Shown here: positions 1 to 17,115 of the stretch, in pieces
Numbering within the stretch: the stretch's first letter is position 1
How the letters are laid out: each line of letters starts with the position of its first letter
Assembly (NCBI RefSeq): GCF_019192965.1
Contig: NZ_JAHTKU010000001.1
Span: 1-64,000 of the forward strand
DNA: 64,000 bases
Origin: Nocardioides daeguensis
GTDB taxonomy: Bacteria > Actinomycetota > Actinomycetes > Propionibacteriales > Nocardioidaceae
Direction of reading: 5' to 3'
The notes under the pieces: generated by a model
What the model saw: only the letters and a program-made list of their open reading frames with translations
What the model was told of the DNA's origin: nothing
Database searches by the model: none
Program-made: the position numbers and the translations under genes

Positions 1-38
1 CGTTCGTCCTGAGCCAGGATCAAACTCTCCATAAGAAA
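1..38 (-). rRNA. rrs: 16S ribosomal RNA, 5' end only
   Basis: Read on the minus strand, the first bases of the window give GAGAGTTTGATCCTGGCTCA followed by GGACGAACG. This is the universally conserved 16S 5' end that the 27F primer anneals to, with the GGACGAACG continuation typical of actinobacteria. The gene runs off the left edge, so only its first roughly 38 nt are present. The exact mature 5' end is estimated by comparison with E. coli, where mature 16S begins a few bases before the GAGTTTGATC block. Confidence 0.95.
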
Positions 39-177
39 ATTCAAACCCAGCAACACGACCTGCTGACAAACTTGTCATCAGAATCATCATTGCCGAAAAC
101 ACACATCCAACCATCAGACCATCAAAGACGGCCCACATGATCGATGCACACAAACGTCACAACAATCTATGCATGAC

Positions 178-200
178 ACACTGTTGAGTTCTCAAACATC
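178..200 (-). promoter_or_regulatory. rRNA leader box (antitermination/processing-type sequence)
   Basis: The minus strand reads GTTTGAGAACTCAACAGTGTG in the 16S leader, between the promoter at 255-283 and the gene. Short conserved blocks of this kind are usual in actinobacterial rRNA leaders and are thought to include boxA-like antitermination and processing signals. The rest of the leader (39-177) is AT-richer than the surroundings, as pre-16S spacers often are, and shows no gene. Confidence 0.55.
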
Positions 201-254
201 ACACGCTCTCGCGCCTTGACCCTCGCGGGCCTCGGTCGCGGGGCAACCTGTGAA

Positions 255-283
255 ACCTTAGTGGTTCGCCCCCCGCTCGTCAA
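255..283 (-). promoter_or_regulatory. rRNA operon promoter (sigma-70 type)
   Basis: On the minus strand a -35 box TTGACG (278-283) is followed after exactly 17 bp by a -10 box TAAGGT (255-260). It points at the 16S gene, about 210 bp upstream of the mature end. Spacing and hexamers are close to the housekeeping consensus and unusually good for this GC-rich genome. A short hairpin (ACTCCGC/GCGGAGT with a TTC loop) lies just upstream at about 283-300. The stretch 300-441 between this promoter and argH holds no gene. It has a weak GGGGC/GCCCC hairpin near 350-363 and no clear terminator for the arginine operon. Confidence 0.75.
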
Positions 284-441
284 CTCCGCTTCGCGGAGTC
301 TCAGATCTGGATCTGAACCGTGTCGCGGACACACCGAATCCCTCTTGTTTGGGGCCTTGCCCCGGAGGTTTTCGCTGCGTTCCCCGCAACGAGAAGAACA
401 TTAACAGCACACGTCCCCCTCGTTGCAAATCGGGGTGCCCC

Positions 442-1890
<1,449 letters not shown>

Positions 1891-2366
1891 TCAGTCCTGC
1901 CGGACGTGCGCGATGGCCGCCCGCATCTGGTCGATCAGCCGGGGATCGACCGCGCGGCCGTCCCGGTCGAGGTCGTCGGGCGTCCACCAGGCGGCGTCGA
2001 AGATCGACTGCGACTCCAGCAGGTCAAGGCCCGCGAAGCTGATCGGTCCTGCAGCCGTCTCGTCGAGTGCGACCGCGAAGAGCGTCGACTCGTTGACGTA
2101 GCGGCGCCCGTCCCACGAGAACTCCACCTCGAAGGTGCCGTAGGGCTCACCCAGCGCAGCGGGCGACACGACGACGCCGGTCTCCTCGCGCAGCTCGCGG
2201 GTCGCGGCCTCCGCGAGGGACTCCCCCGCGTCGGCGGCTCCCCCGACGGTGAACCAGTAGCGCACCTCCGGCAGCGCCGGGTCGCACCCGAGCAGCAGCA
2301 GGACCTTGCCCTCGCTGCTGACCGGGAGGACCCGGGCCACCGTGCGCCTCGTGGGCTCGTGGTGCA

Positions 2367-2367
<1 letters not shown>
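1891..2367 (-). CDS. NUDIX hydrolase inside the arginine operon
   Basis: The 158-residue protein has a NUDIX box at about residues 42-64: GG(x)5ES followed by RELREETG, matching GX5EX7REUXEEXGU. NUDIX enzymes hydrolyse nucleoside diphosphates linked to another moiety; the substrate here cannot be told from sequence. The ATG overlaps the argG stop by one base (TGATG), and argH follows after 21 bp, so it should be co-transcribed and translationally coupled with argG and argH. A NUDIX gene is not a standard arginine gene. A housekeeping role riding on the operon is as likely as a link to nucleotide by-products of ArgG. Confidence 0.9.
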
Positions 2368-4389
<2,022 letters not shown>

Positions 4390-4390
4390 G

Positions 4391-5320
4391 TCAGGCCCGG
4401 GCCTTCTCCTGGAGCCAGGTCAGGATCGCCTTCTGGGCGTGGCGGCGGTTCTCGGCCTCGTCCCACACGACGCTCTGCGGGCCGTCGAGGACCTCCGCGG
4501 CGATCTCCATGCCGCGGTAGGCCGGCAGGCAGTGCATCACGACGGCGTCGGGCCGCGCCGCGGCCAGGAGCTCGGGCGTGAGCGACCACGGGCCGAAGAC
4601 CTCGCGCCGTTCGGACGCCTCGTCCTCCTTGCCCATCGAGACCCAGGTGTCGGTGATGACGATGTCGGCGCCGTCGACGGCGGCGCGTGGGTCGGCCACC
4701 GCGGTGGCGGAGCCACCCGTGGCGGAGCCGATCTCGTTGGCACGCGCGAACATCGCCTCGGCGGGGACGTAGCCGTCGGGGCCGCTGATCCGCACGTGCA
4801 TACCGGCCGTCGCGCCGGCGAGCAGCCAGGAGTTGCCCATGTTGCAGGCCCCGTCGCCCAGGAAGACGGCGGTCAGGCCGGCAAGCTCGCCCTTGTGCTC
4901 GCGGACCGTGAGCAGGTCGGCGAGCAGCTGGCAGGGGTGGAAGTCGTCGGTCAGCGCGTTGACGACCGGGACCCCGGCGTACGCCGCCATCTCGTCGAGG
5001 CTGGCCTGCGCGTAGGTGCGCCACACGATCTGCGAGGCCTGCCGCCCGAGCACGCGGGCGACGTCGGCGACGGACTCCCGCTTGCCGATCCCGGCGAGCG
5101 TGCCGTCGACGAGCATCGGGTGGCCGCCGAGCTCGGCGATGCCGGCCGCGAACGACGCCTGGGTGCGCAGCGTCGGCTTGTCGAAGATCATCGCGACGGT
5201 GCGCGGGCCGGCCAGCGGCTGGTGGCCGTAGGGATCGGCCTTCAGGGTGACGGCGAGGTCGAGGACCTCGGCCTGCTCGGCCGGTGTCAGGTCGTCGTCA
5301 CGCAGGAACGAGCGGATCAC
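4391..5320 (-). CDS. argF: Ornithine carbamoyltransferase
   Basis: This enzyme makes citrulline from ornithine and carbamoyl phosphate. The 309-residue product has the family length, the ornithine-binding motif HCLPAYRG near residue 265 and the DTWVSMG segment. The carbamoyl-phosphate motif, usually STRTR, reads PTLRTQ here (about residues 49-54), keeping the central RT but changing the flanking serine and the final arginine. The start is GTG at 5320, which forms a 4-bp GTGA overlap with the argD stop. The operon position between argD and argR supports an anabolic role. Confidence 0.95.
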   Translation of the reverse strand: MIRSFLRDDDLTPAEQAEVLDLAVTLKADPYGHQPLAGPRTVAMIFDKPTLRTQASFAAGIAELGGHPMLVDGTLAGIGKRESVADVARVLGRQASQIVWRTYAQASLDEMAAYAGVPVVNALTDDFHPCQLLADLLTVREHKGELAGLTAVFLGDGACNMGNSWLLAGATAGMHVRISGPDGYVPAEAMFARANEIGSATGGSATAVADPRAAVDGADIVITDTWVSMGKEDEASERREVFGPWSLTPELLAAARPDAVVMHCLPAYRGMEIAAEVLDGPQSVVWDEAENRRHAQKAILTWLQEKARA

Positions 5321-6522
5321 GGGGCGACTCCTGCCGGGTCGAAGGCATGGTCGAGGATGGCGGGCCAGGCCGCGGCGAACGCCTCGACGTCGGCGTCGGT
5401 GAGGTTGAGTGGCGGCGCCATCCGGACCCGCTCCGCAGTCGCGGCGTTGAGCAGGAAGCCGGCGTCCTGGGCGGCCGTGACGACCTCGGCGGCGCGCGGC
5501 TCGGCGAGGGTCAGCCCGACGAGGAGGCCCGCACCCCGGGTCTCGACGACGCGGGCGTCGGCGCCGGCGGCGGCGCGGAGCTTCGCGCCCTGGGCGCTCG
5601 CGTGGGCGAGGAGGTCCTCCTCGGCGATGACGTCGAGGACGGCGAGGGCAGCCGCCGCGGCGACCGGGTTGCCGCCGAAGGTGGTGCCGTGGTTGCCCGG
5701 GTCGAAGAGCTTGCCTGCGCCGTGGGTGGCCAGGCACGCGCCGATCGGGATGCCGCCCGCGAGACCCTTCGCGAGCGTCACGATGTCGGGCACGACGGGT
5801 GCGTCGACCAGCGCCGGGTTCTGGTGGGCGAACCAGGTGCCGGTGCGGCCGACGCCGGTCTGGATCTCGTCGAGCCAGAGCAGCGCGCCGTTCTCGTGGG
5901 CGATCCGCTGGGCGCTCGGCAGGTAGTCGCGGGGCGGCACGATGACCCCCGCCTCCCCCTGGATCGGCTCGACCAGCACCGCCGCGGTGTCCCGGTCGAC
6001 AGCAGCCTCGAGCGCGGCCACGTCGCCGTAGGGGACGAAGACGACGTCGCCGGGCAGCGGCTCGAAGGGCTCGCGGTAGGCGAGCTTGGAGGTCAGCGCG
6101 AGCGCACCCATGGTGCGGCCGTGGAATGAGCCCTCGGTGGCGACGATCTTCGTGCGGCCGGTGCGCCGGGTCAGCTTGAACGCGGCCTCGTTGGCCTCGG
6201 CGCCGGAGTTGGTGAAGAACACCCGCGCCTCGGTGCCGAGGAGGCCCACGAGCCGCTCGGCGAGCCTGATCTGCGGCCCGCTGGCGAAGAAGTTCGAGAT
6301 GTGGCCGAGGGTCTCCAACTGCTCGGTGACGGCGGCGACCAGCCGGGGGTGGCCGTGGCCGAGGGCGTTGACGGCGATGCCGCCGAGCAGGTCGACGTAC
6401 TCGCGGCCGTCGGCGTCCCACACGTGCGCGCCCTGGCCACGGACCAGCACGGTCTTGGGTGAGCCGAAGGTGTTCATGAGCACGCCGGTGTAGCGCTCGG
6501 TCCAAGCGGCATTGGTCGTCAC
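5317..6522 (-). CDS. argD: Acetylornithine aminotransferase
   Basis: This PLP-dependent class III aminotransferase converts N-acetylglutamate semialdehyde to N-acetylornithine with glutamate as donor. The 401 residues include [14 protein letters not shown], the [12 protein letters not shown] segment whose aspartate contacts the PLP ring nitrogen, and [13 protein letters not shown] with the Schiff-base lysine. The GTG at 6522 gives a GTGA overlap with the argB stop, and the stop again overlaps the argF start by four bases. It could also act as succinyldiaminopimelate aminotransferase, as some ArgD proteins do. Confidence 0.95.
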   Translation of the reverse strand: MTTNAAWTERYTGVLMNTFGSPKTVLVRGQGAHVWDADGREYVDLLGGIAVNALGHGHPRLVAAVTEQLETLGHISNFFASGPQIRLAERLVGLLGTEARVFFTNSGAEANEAAFKLTRRTGRTKIVATEGSFHGRTMGALALTSKLAYREPFEPLPGDVVFVPYGDVAALEAAVDRDTAAVLVEPIQGEAGVIVPPRDYLPSAQRIAHENGALLWLDEIQTGVGRTGTWFAHQNPALVDAPVVPDIVTLAKGLAGGIPIGACLATHGAGKLFDPGNHGTTFGGNPVAAAAALAVLDVIAEEDLLAHASAQGAKLRAAAGADARVVETRGAGLLVGLTLAEPRAAEVVTAAQDAGFLLNAATAERVRMAPPLNLTDADVEAFAAAWPAILDHAFDPAGVAP

Positions 6523-7454
6523 TTCGACACCTCCCTTGCCTTGCGGGTCTTGGTGGTGACGCCGGGCAGCACCTGGGTGCCGACGCCCTCGTCGGTGAAG
6601 AGCTCGAGGAGCACGGCATGGGCCTGACGCCCGTCGACGACGGTCGCGCGCTTCACGCCGTTGCGCACGGCCTGCAGGCAGGCGCCCATCTTCGGGATCA
6701 TGCCGCTGGCCAGCGACGGGAGGATCTCCTCCAGCGCCTCCGGGCTGATCTCGCCGATGACCTCCTCGGGGTCCGGCCAGTCGAGGTAGAGCCCCTCGAC
6801 GTCGGTGAGGACGAGCAGCTTCTCGGCGCCGAGCGCGGCGGCCAGCGAGGCGGCAGCCGAGTCGGCGTTGACGTTGTGGACAACGCCGTCGATGTCGGGC
6901 GCGACGCTGGACACGACGGGGATCCGGCCGGCCTCGATCAGGTCGAGGACCGCCTCGGGCCGGACCTGGGCGACCTCGCCGACCAGGCCGAGGTCGACCT
7001 CCTCGCCGTCGACGACGGTGCCGGTCTGCTCGGCGGTGAACAGTCCGGCGTCCTCGCCGGACAGGCCGACCGCGAGCGGGCCGTGCTCGTTGATCAGGCC
7101 GACCAGCTCGCGCTGGACCTGGCCGACGAGGACCATCCGGACGACGTCCATCGCCTCGGGCGTGGTCACGCGCAGGCCGCCGCGGAACTCCGACTCGATG
7201 CCGAGCCGGTCGAGCATCGTGGAGATCTGCGGACCACCGCCGTGCACCACGACGGGGCGGAAGCCGGCGAAGCGGAGGAACGCGATGTCCTCGGCGAAGG
7301 CGCGCTTGAGGGTGTCGTCGGTCATCGCGTTGCCGCCGTACTTGATGACGACGATCTTGCCGTGGTACGCCTTCAACCACGGCAGCGCACCGGCGAGGGT
7401 GTGGGCCTTGAACTGGTCGGGCTTGCCGGCCTCGTGGGTCTGGTCGTCGCTCAT
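6519..7454 (-). CDS. argB: Acetylglutamate kinase
   Basis: This enzyme phosphorylates N-acetylglutamate and is usually the arginine-feedback-controlled step in organisms that use the ArgJ cycle. The 311-residue amino-acid-kinase fold shows the N-terminal KYGGNAM nucleotide loop (about residue 39), VVHGGGPQI for acetylglutamate binding and [10 protein letters not shown]. The N-terminal extension before KYGG is compatible with the arginine-sensitive hexameric type, which carries an extra N-terminal helix; sensitivity itself is inference. The ATG overlaps the argJ stop (ATGA). Confidence 0.95.
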   Translation of the reverse strand: MSDDQTHEAGKPDQFKAHTLAGALPWLKAYHGKIVVIKYGGNAMTDDTLKRAFAEDIAFLRFAGFRPVVVHGGGPQISTMLDRLGIESEFRGGLRVTTPEAMDVVRMVLVGQVQRELVGLINEHGPLAVGLSGEDAGLFTAEQTGTVVDGEEVDLGLVGEVAQVRPEAVLDLIEAGRIPVVSSVAPDIDGVVHNVNADSAAASLAAALGAEKLLVLTDVEGLYLDWPDPEEVIGEISPEALEEILPSLASGMIPKMGACLQAVRNGVKRATVVDGRQAHAVLLELFTDEGVGTQVLPGVTTKTRKAREVSK

Positions 7455-8611
7455 GAGGAGTACGCGCTGTTCTCGTGGACGTAGGCGAGGGTCAGGTCGT
7501 TGGTCCAGACCGTCGCCTCGGCGTCACCGGCCTTGAGGTCGATGGTGACGGTGACCTTCCGGCCGGACAGGTCGACGAGCGACGGGTCCTCGGCGGGGGT
7601 GCTGTTGCGGCACACCCACACGCCGTTCATCGCGACGTCGAGGTCCGCCGGGTCGAACGCGGCCCGCGTCGTACCGACGGAGGCCAGGACCCGCCCCCAG
7701 TTGGGGTCCTTGCCGAAGACGGCGGCCTTGAACAGGTTGCTCCGGGCCACACTGCGACCGACCTCGACCGCGTCGTCCTCGGAGGCGGCCCCCCGGGTGG
7801 TGATCGCGATCTCGTGGTCGGCGCCCTCGGCGTCGGCGAGCAGCTGGACCGCCAGCGAGCGGCAGACCTCGGTGAGGGCGGCGGTGAAGTCGGACAGGCT
7901 CGGCGTCACGCCGGAGGCGCCGCTGGCCATCAGGGTGACCGTGTCGTTGGTCGACTGGCACCCGTCGGAGTCGAGCCGGTCGAAGCTGACCCGGGTCGCG
8001 GCGCGCAGGGCGGCGTCGAGGTCGGCCGCGGGCACGACGGCATCGGTCGTGATGACGACGAGCATCGTCGCGAGCGCGGGGGCGAGCATGCCGGCGCCCT
8101 TGGCCATGCCGCCGATCGACCAGCCGGCGTCGTCGGGGCCGTGCACGACGACCTGCTTGCTGACCGTGTCGGTGGTCATGATGGCCTCGGCCGCGTCGTT
8201 GCCGCCGTCGGCGGAGAGCTGCGCGTGGAGGGTGCCGACCCCGTCGAGCAGGGTCTGCCGGTCGTTGACCAGGCCGATCAGGCCGGTGGAGCAGACCACG
8301 ACGTCACCGGCGGCGATGCCGACGAGCTCGCCGACCTTCTCGGCGACCTGGTGGGTGGTCTGGAAGCCCTCGGGGCCGGTGTAGCAGTTGGCGCCGCCGG
8401 AGTTGAGGACGACTGCGCGCACGACGCCGTCCTTGACGACCTGCTCGCTCCACAGGACGGGGTTGGCCTTGCAGCGGTTGCTGGTGAAGACCGAGGCGGA
8501 GTCGAACGTGGGGCCCTGGTTGACGACGAGGGCGAAGTCCTTCTTGCCGGACGGCTTCAGGCCGATCGCGGCGCCGGCGGCGACGAAGCCGGCGGGGTGG
8601 GTGACGCTCAT
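7451..8611 (-). CDS. argJ: Bifunctional ornithine acetyltransferase / N-acetylglutamate synthase
   Basis: ArgJ transfers the acetyl group from N-acetylornithine to glutamate, recycling it; many homologues also accept acetyl-CoA. The 386-residue precursor contains the self-cleavage region [16 protein letters not shown] at about residues 168-183. In the family, cleavage just before the threonine of ATML yields alpha and beta chains and makes that threonine the nucleophile. It starts MSVTHPAGF. No separate argE is present in the cluster, which fits the cyclic pathway. The gap to the upstream ACT gene holds a palindromic repeat (8629-8664). Confidence 0.95.
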   Translation of the reverse strand: MSVTHPAGFVAAGAAIGLKPSGKKDFALVVNQGPTFDSASVFTSNRCKANPVLWSEQVVKDGVVRAVVLNSGGANCYTGPEGFQTTHQVAEKVGELVGIAAGDVVVCSTGLIGLVNDRQTLLDGVGTLHAQLSADGGNDAAEAIMTTDTVSKQVVVHGPDDAGWSIGGMAKGAGMLAPALATMLVVITTDAVVPAADLDAALRAATRVSFDRLDSDGCQSTNDTVTLMASGASGVTPSLSDFTAALTEVCRSLAVQLLADAEGADHEIAITTRGAASEDDAVEVGRSVARSNLFKAAVFGKDPNWGRVLASVGTTRAAFDPADLDVAMNGVWVCRNSTPAEDPSLVDLSGRKVTVTIDLKAGDAEATVWTNDLTLAYVHENSAYSS

Positions 8612-8628
8612 GGGTTCACGACTTTCTC

Positions 8629-8663
8629 GGTGGTCGAGGTGCGAGCTTGCGAGCCTCGAAACC

Positions 8664-8664
<1 letters not shown>
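8629..8664. repeat. Dispersed palindromic repeat, copy A
   Basis: An imperfect palindrome beginning GGTGGTCGAGGTGCGAG and ending GCCTCGAAACCT fills most of the gap between argJ and the ACT-domain gene; its last base overlaps the first base of that gene's stop codon. The same ends recur at 34536-34570 and 45125-45172, and a related element lies at 29962-30000. The family looks like a REP-type intergenic repeat. Confidence 0.65.
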
Positions 8665-12875
<4,211 letters not shown>

Positions 12876-12876
12876 G

Positions 12877-13995
12877 TCAGAGCTCGCTTCCGAACGCAGT
12901 GGTGAAGCGCACGTCGCCCTCGAACAGGGTGCGCAGGTCCTCGAGGCCGTGCCGGAACATCAGGGTCCGGTCGATGCCCATGCCGAACGCGAAGCCGGAG
13001 TAGCGCTCGGAGTCGACGCCGCATGCCTGGAGCACGCGCGGGTTGACGATGCCGCAACCGCCCCACTCGATCCAGCCCTCACCGCGACACGTGCGGCACT
13101 GGCCGGTGTCGTCGTGTCCGACGCCGCGGCACACGAAACAGATGAGATCGACCTCGGCCGACGGCTCGGTGAAGGGGAAGTACGACGGCCGGAAGCGGGT
13201 CGTGATGCCCTCGCCGAACATCTGGGTGGCGAAGTGGTCGAGGGTGCCCTTGAGGTGGGCCATGGAGATGCCCTCGTCGATGGCGAGACCCTCGACCTGG
13301 TGGAACATCGGCGAGTGCGTGGCGTCGTACTCGTCGGTGCGGAACACGCGACCGGGGCACACGACGTAGATCGGGGCTCCGTCGCTGACGCCGCGGGTCA
13401 GCATGGTCCGCGCCTGCACCGGGCTGGTGTGGGTGCGCAGCACGACGTGGTGGTCGGCCGGCTCGGTCCAGAACGTGTCCTGCATGGTGCGGGCCGGGTG
13501 GTCCGGGCCCAGGTTGAGGGCGTCGAAGTTGAGCCACTCGGCCTCGATGACCGGGCCCTCGGCGACCTCCCAGCCCATCGCGACGAAGATGTCGGCGATC
13601 AGCTCGGCACCCGTGGTGAGGGGGTGGCGGCCACCGACCGGGTCGTGGTCGGTGGGCAGCGTGACGTCGACGGCCTCCTCGACGAGGATGCGCGCCTCGT
13701 GCTCCGCCTCGAGCACCTCCTGGCGCGCGGCGAGCGCCTTGCTCACGGCGCCGCGGGCCTGGCCGACGCGCTGGCCGGCCTCCTTGCGGGCCTGGGGAGG
13801 CAGCGCGCCGATCTCGCGGTTGGCGAGGGCGAGCGGGGAGCGGTCGCCGGCGTGGTCGGTGCGCACCGCCTTGAGCTGCTCCAGGTCGGTGGCGGCGGCG
13901 ATCGCGGCCAGGGCGGCGTCGCGCGCCGCTTCGAGCTCGGCAGGGCTCACGGCGGCGACCTCCACGGGGTCGTAGTCAGTGTTCGGGCCAGACAT
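12877..13995 (-). CDS. pheS: Phenylalanyl-tRNA synthetase alpha subunit
   Basis: PheS is the catalytic class II subunit of the PheST synthetase. The 372-residue protein has an N-terminal coiled coil (about 10-100), motif 2 around [20 protein letters not shown] and motif 3 near [17 protein letters not shown]. The alanine/glycine-type pocket that decides analogue tolerance is not resolved by eye. An [10 protein letters not shown] segment precedes motif 3. The gene starts ATG TCT GGC and pheT follows after one base. No T-box or leader peptide is apparent upstream in the 61 bp to the preceding gene. Confidence 0.97.
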   Translation of the reverse strand: MSGPNTDYDPVEVAAVSPAELEAARDAALAAIAAATDLEQLKAVRTDHAGDRSPLALANREIGALPPQARKEAGQRVGQARGAVSKALAARQEVLEAEHEARILVEEAVDVTLPTDHDPVGGRHPLTTGAELIADIFVAMGWEVAEGPVIEAEWLNFDALNLGPDHPARTMQDTFWTEPADHHVVLRTHTSPVQARTMLTRGVSDGAPIYVVCPGRVFRTDEYDATHSPMFHQVEGLAIDEGISMAHLKGTLDHFATQMFGEGITTRFRPSYFPFTEPSAEVDLICFVCRGVGHDDTGQCRTCRGEGWIEWGGCGIVNPRVLQACGVDSERYSGFAFGMGIDRTLMFRHGLEDLRTLFEGDVRFTTAFGSEL

Positions 13996-14056
13996 ATCGG
14001 CGCCAGTCTAGGAACCCGGGCCGCGCACCGGCGAACCGGTATTCGCCCGGTGGTCG

Positions 14057-14656
14057 CTACGCGGGGAACTGCTCGGCGATCGCGGTCAACCGGGCGACGT
14101 ACGACGGCCAGTCGACGCCGTCCGGGACGTTGGTCACCGCGGGCCGCAGCCCGGCCGCTCCGTCGAGCTGCTCACGGAGGATGTCGAGCTGGCCGGCATG
14201 GCGGTGGAGGTCGCTCATGACATGGACGGCGATGGAGTGCAGCGTCGTCTGCGCGCCCTCCGCGGGCCACCACGGCACGCGTCCGGGGGTGTCGAGCGGG
14301 AGCTCGGTGAGGGCGTCGTCGACGAAGGCCCCGACCCGGCCGTAGAACGCGACCAGCTCGGTGGCCGGGATCTGCGCGGGCACGACCCAGTCCGCCTGCG
14401 GATCGGTGTCGTAGGTGTCGAGCGGGATGACTGCGGGATGGTCGGGCTCGGGCCAGGTCCGGCCGAAGGTGGGACCGAAGTAGCCGATCTCGACGTTGGC
14501 GCAGTGCAGCACCGTGCCGAGGAACGAGGTGCCGGTGGGGGTGCGGGGCAGCCGCAGCTGCCGCTCCCCCAGCCCTTCGAGCTTCCAGAGCAGCGCCTCG
14601 CGCGCGGCCCGGAGGTAGTGGCGGAGCACCTCGGCGGGCTGGTCGGCCTCGGTCAT
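14057..14656 (-). CDS. DinB-family protein (DUF664 type)
   Basis: The 199-residue protein belongs to the DinB/YfiT-like superfamily of four-helix bundles with a metal site, in the DUF664 branch common in actinobacteria. Recognisable parts are HYLRAAREALLWKLEGL near the N terminus, the LHCANVEIGYFGP segment and SDLHRHAGQLDILREQLDG near the C terminus, whose histidines fit the metal-binding triad. Some relatives are thiol transferases that use mycothiol or bacillithiol; the substrate here is unknown. It lies 4 bp upstream of no gene in its own direction except pheS after 61 bp, so it may be transcribed with the histidine kinase gene before it. Confidence 0.85.
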   Translation of the reverse strand: MTEADQPAEVLRHYLRAAREALLWKLEGLGERQLRLPRTPTGTSFLGTVLHCANVEIGYFGPTFGRTWPEPDHPAVIPLDTYDTDPQADWVVPAQIPATELVAFYGRVGAFVDDALTELPLDTPGRVPWWPAEGAQTTLHSIAVHVMSDLHRHAGQLDILREQLDGAAGLRPAVTNVPDGVDWPSYVARLTAIAEQFPA

Positions 14657-14660
14657 GGGG

Positions 14661-15695
14661 TCATGCTGCCACGGTCCGCGCGACCGGCCAGGTCGTGACG
14701 ATCCGCGCGCCCCCGCCCGGACGGTCGTCGACCACGATGGTGCCGCCGTGGGCCCGGACCAGGCCGCGGACGATGTAGAGGCCGAGCCCGGAGCCGCCGC
14801 CGGTGCCTTCGGTCCAGAACTTCGTGAAGATGCGCTGGCGCAGCTCGGGCGCGATGCCGGCGCCCTCGTCGGTGACGGTGACGGCGAGGTGGTCGTCGTC
14901 CTCGCGCCAGCGCCCGACGTGGACGCGAACCGTGCCGTTGCCGTGGCGCACGGCGTTCTCGACGACGTTGGTGAGGACCTGCATCACCTTGTCGGGATCG
15001 GCGTCGACCGGCGGCAGGTCGGGCTCGACCTCGAGCTCGACCGGCGTGGACGTGACGACCGTGATCGAGCGGTGGACCAGCTCGGCCTTGCGGCTCAGAT
15101 CGGTGGGCCGGCGGTGCAGCTGCAGCCGGCCGGTGTCGATCCGGGCGACGTCGAGCAGCTCGGTGATCAGCCGACTGAGCCGGTCGGCGTCGGCGCTCGC
15201 GGTGGTCAGCATGAGCTGCTTCTGCTCGTCGCTGAGCTTGTCCCACCGGTTGAGGAGCGCCTGGACGAAGCCCTTGACACCGGTCAGCGGCGAGCGCAGC
15301 TCGTGGGCGAGGGTGGCGACCAGGTCGGAGCGGTCGCGGTCGAGCCGGGCCCGGCCGCGTCCCGAGCGCAGGGCGACGGCGACCGCGGTGACCGGCCCGT
15401 TGCGGACCTCGCGGTGCACGCGCGCGGCAACCAGCACCTCGGTGCCGTCGGGCAGCAGCCAGGACTGCTCGGGGACGCCGCTGCGGGTGGACAGCCCGCG
15501 GTACGGCACGTTGGCGTCGGTCCAGGTCCGGGCGTCGTGGTCGGTGAGGGCGAGCACCTCGCCGAGCGGACGCCCGACGGCATCGGCCGGGGCGGTGCCG
15601 AGCATCGCGGCCGCGGCGGCGTTGACGGCGCTGACCCGGCCGTCGGCGTCGGCGACGACGACGCCGTCCGGGAGCAGGTCGAGGGGGTCGGTCAC
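14661..15695 (-). CDS. Soluble PAS-domain sensor histidine kinase
   Basis: The 344-residue protein has an N-terminal PAS domain (about 5-100, starting DLLPDGVVVADADGRVSAVN), a HisKA dimerisation helix with the phosphorylatable histidine in LAHELRSPLTG (about 130), and a HATPase domain with the N box NVVENAVRHGNG and a GSGLGLYIVRGLV G box. No transmembrane segment or signal peptide is seen, so it senses a cytosolic signal. No response regulator is adjacent. The GTG at 15695 overlaps the stop of the methyltransferase gene (GTGA). Confidence 0.9.
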   Translation of the reverse strand: MTDPLDLLPDGVVVADADGRVSAVNAAAAAMLGTAPADAVGRPLGEVLALTDHDARTWTDANVPYRGLSTRSGVPEQSWLLPDGTEVLVAARVHREVRNGPVTAVAVALRSGRGRARLDRDRSDLVATLAHELRSPLTGVKGFVQALLNRWDKLSDEQKQLMLTTASADADRLSRLITELLDVARIDTGRLQLHRRPTDLSRKAELVHRSITVVTSTPVELEVEPDLPPVDADPDKVMQVLTNVVENAVRHGNGTVRVHVGRWREDDDHLAVTVTDEGAGIAPELRQRIFTKFWTEGTGGGSGLGLYIVRGLVRAHGGTIVVDDRPGGGARIVTTWPVARTVAA

Positions 15696-16465
15696 TGCGC
15701 CATCATGGCGCGCGTGCTGGCGTAGAGACAGACCGCAGCGGCCGTGGCGAGGTTGAGCGACTCGGCTGCGCCGAGGATCGGGATCCGCACCCGGTGGTCG
15801 GCCAGCGCCGCGAGCTCCTCGGGCAGGCCCCAGGCCTCGTTGCCGAACAGCCAGGCAGTGGGTCGCGTGAGGAGCTCGTCGGCCTCGAACAGGTCGACCT
15901 CCCCGCCGCCGTCGGCGGCCAGGACCGTGAGACCGGCCTCCTGGGCCCGGCGTACGGCGGACGCGGGGTCCCGCTCGACGACCACCGGCAGGTGGAACAG
16001 GCTGCCGACGGTGGCCCGGACCGTCTTCGGGTTGTAGGGGTCGACCGAGTCGCCGGCAAGGACCACGGCGCTCGCGCCGGCGGCGTCGCTGGTGCGGATC
16101 ACGGTGCCGGCGTTGCCGGGGTCGCGCACGTCGGCGCAGATCGACAGCAGCCGCGGCCTCGGCGGCAGCTCACCACGGAGGAACCGGCACACGGCCACGA
16201 GGCCGGCCGGGTTGACGCTGTCGCTGAGACCGCTCATCGCGCGGTCGTCGACCAGGGTCAGGGGCATGGCGCCGAGCAGCTCGGCGTGCTCGGCGGCGGC
16301 GGTGGGCGTCGCGAAGACCTCGACGACGCAGCCGGGCACCGCGAGGGCGCCCTCGACGGCCTTCGGGCCGTCGGCAAGGAAACACCGCCGCTCGGAACGA
16401 ACCGAGCGGCGGTGCAGCTTGCGTGCTTCCTTGACGCGAGTGTTGCCCGCGGTCAGAGGAGTCAT
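15692..16465 (-). CDS. TrmH/SpoU-family 23S rRNA 2'-O-methyltransferase
   Basis: The 257-residue protein is a SPOUT methyltransferase that methylates a ribose 2'-OH using SAM. It has an N-terminal L30e-like substrate-binding domain (about 1-95) and a C-terminal trefoil-knot domain with the three motifs DVRDPGNAGTVIRT, WLFGNEAWGLPEE and ESLNLATAAAVCLY. The target nucleotide is not predictable by eye; relatives include the thiostrepton-resistance-type TsnR and RlmB enzymes. The start is ATG at 16465, 2 bp after the rplT stop, so it is probably read with the infC-rpmI-rplT operon. Confidence 0.92.
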   Translation of the reverse strand: MTPLTAGNTRVKEARKLHRRSVRSERRCFLADGPKAVEGALAVPGCVVEVFATPTAAAEHAELLGAMPLTLVDDRAMSGLSDSVNPAGLVAVCRFLRGELPPRPRLLSICADVRDPGNAGTVIRTSDAAGASAVVLAGDSVDPYNPKTVRATVGSLFHLPVVVERDPASAVRRAQEAGLTVLAADGGGEVDLFEADELLTRPTAWLFGNEAWGLPEELAALADHRVRIPILGAAESLNLATAAAVCLYASTRAMMAQ

Positions 16466-16467
16466 GC

Positions 16468-16854
16468 TCAGGCAGAGACCTTGGGCGCGTTGACGTCCTC
16501 GGGCAGCGCGGCCTTGGCCTGCGCCACGAGCGCCGCGAAGGCGGGCGCGTCGTTGACGGCGAGGTCGGCGAGGATCTTGCGGTCGACCTCGATGCCGGCC
16601 AGGTTCAGGCCCTGGATGAAGCGGTTGTAGGTCAGACCCTCGGCGCGGGCAGCCGCGTTGATGCGCTGGATCCACAGGCGACGGAAGTTGCCCTTGTTCT
16701 TCTTCCGGTCGTTGTAGCTGTAGACCAGGGAGTGGGTGACCTGCTCCTTGGCCTTGCGGTACAGCCGCGAACGCTGGCCGCGGTAGCCGCTCGCCCGGTC
16801 CAGGGTGGTACGACGCTTCTTCGCCGCGTTCACTGCGCGCTTGACGCGTGCCAT
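16468..16854 (-). CDS. rplT: 50S ribosomal protein L20
   Basis: L20 is an early assembly protein of the large subunit. The 128-residue protein starts [18 protein letters not shown] and has [12 protein letters not shown], all standard for the family. It is third in the infC-rpmI-rplT operon, 44 bp after rpmI, with a good AAGGAG-type site upstream (ACAAGGAGTAAG). In other bacteria L20 can bind its own operon leader as a repressor; whether it does here is unknown, but the leader at 17800-18060 is structured. Confidence 0.98.
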   Translation of the reverse strand: MARVKRAVNAAKKRRTTLDRASGYRGQRSRLYRKAKEQVTHSLVYSYNDRKKNKGNFRRLWIQRINAAARAEGLTYNRFIQGLNLAGIEVDRKILADLAVNDAPAFAALVAQAKAALPEDVNAPKVSA

Positions 16855-16898
16855 CTTCTTACTCCTTGTTGCTTAGTTCAGGGGCGGAGGACGGCCGG

Positions 16899-17099
16899 TC
16901 AGAGACCGAGCATCTTCTTCGCGCGCGGGACGTCGTTCTTGGCGACCTCGACCGTGCCGGTGAGGCGACGGGTGACCTTGGAGGCCTTCTTCTCGAGGTT
17001 GTGGCGCTTGCCGGCCTTCTCCCGCAGGATCTTGCCGCTGCCCGTGACCTTGAACCGCTTGCTGGCACCGGAGTGCGTCTTGTTCTTCGGCATTTTCAA
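16899..17099 (-). CDS. rpmI: 50S ribosomal protein L35
   Basis: This is a small basic large-subunit protein of 66 residues, starting [18 protein letters not shown] after an alternative MK start and ending KKMLGL. The called ATG at 17099 gives [11 protein letters not shown]; the ATG two codons later (17093) matches the usual family N terminus and is equally plausible. It lies 16 bp downstream of infC and 44 bp upstream of rplT, the conserved bacterial order. Confidence 0.97.
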   Translation of the reverse strand: MKMPKNKTHSGASKRFKVTGSGKILREKAGKRHNLEKKASKVTRRLTGTVEVAKNDVPRAKKMLGL

Positions 17100-17115
17100 C
17101 TCCTATTTCGAGGTC

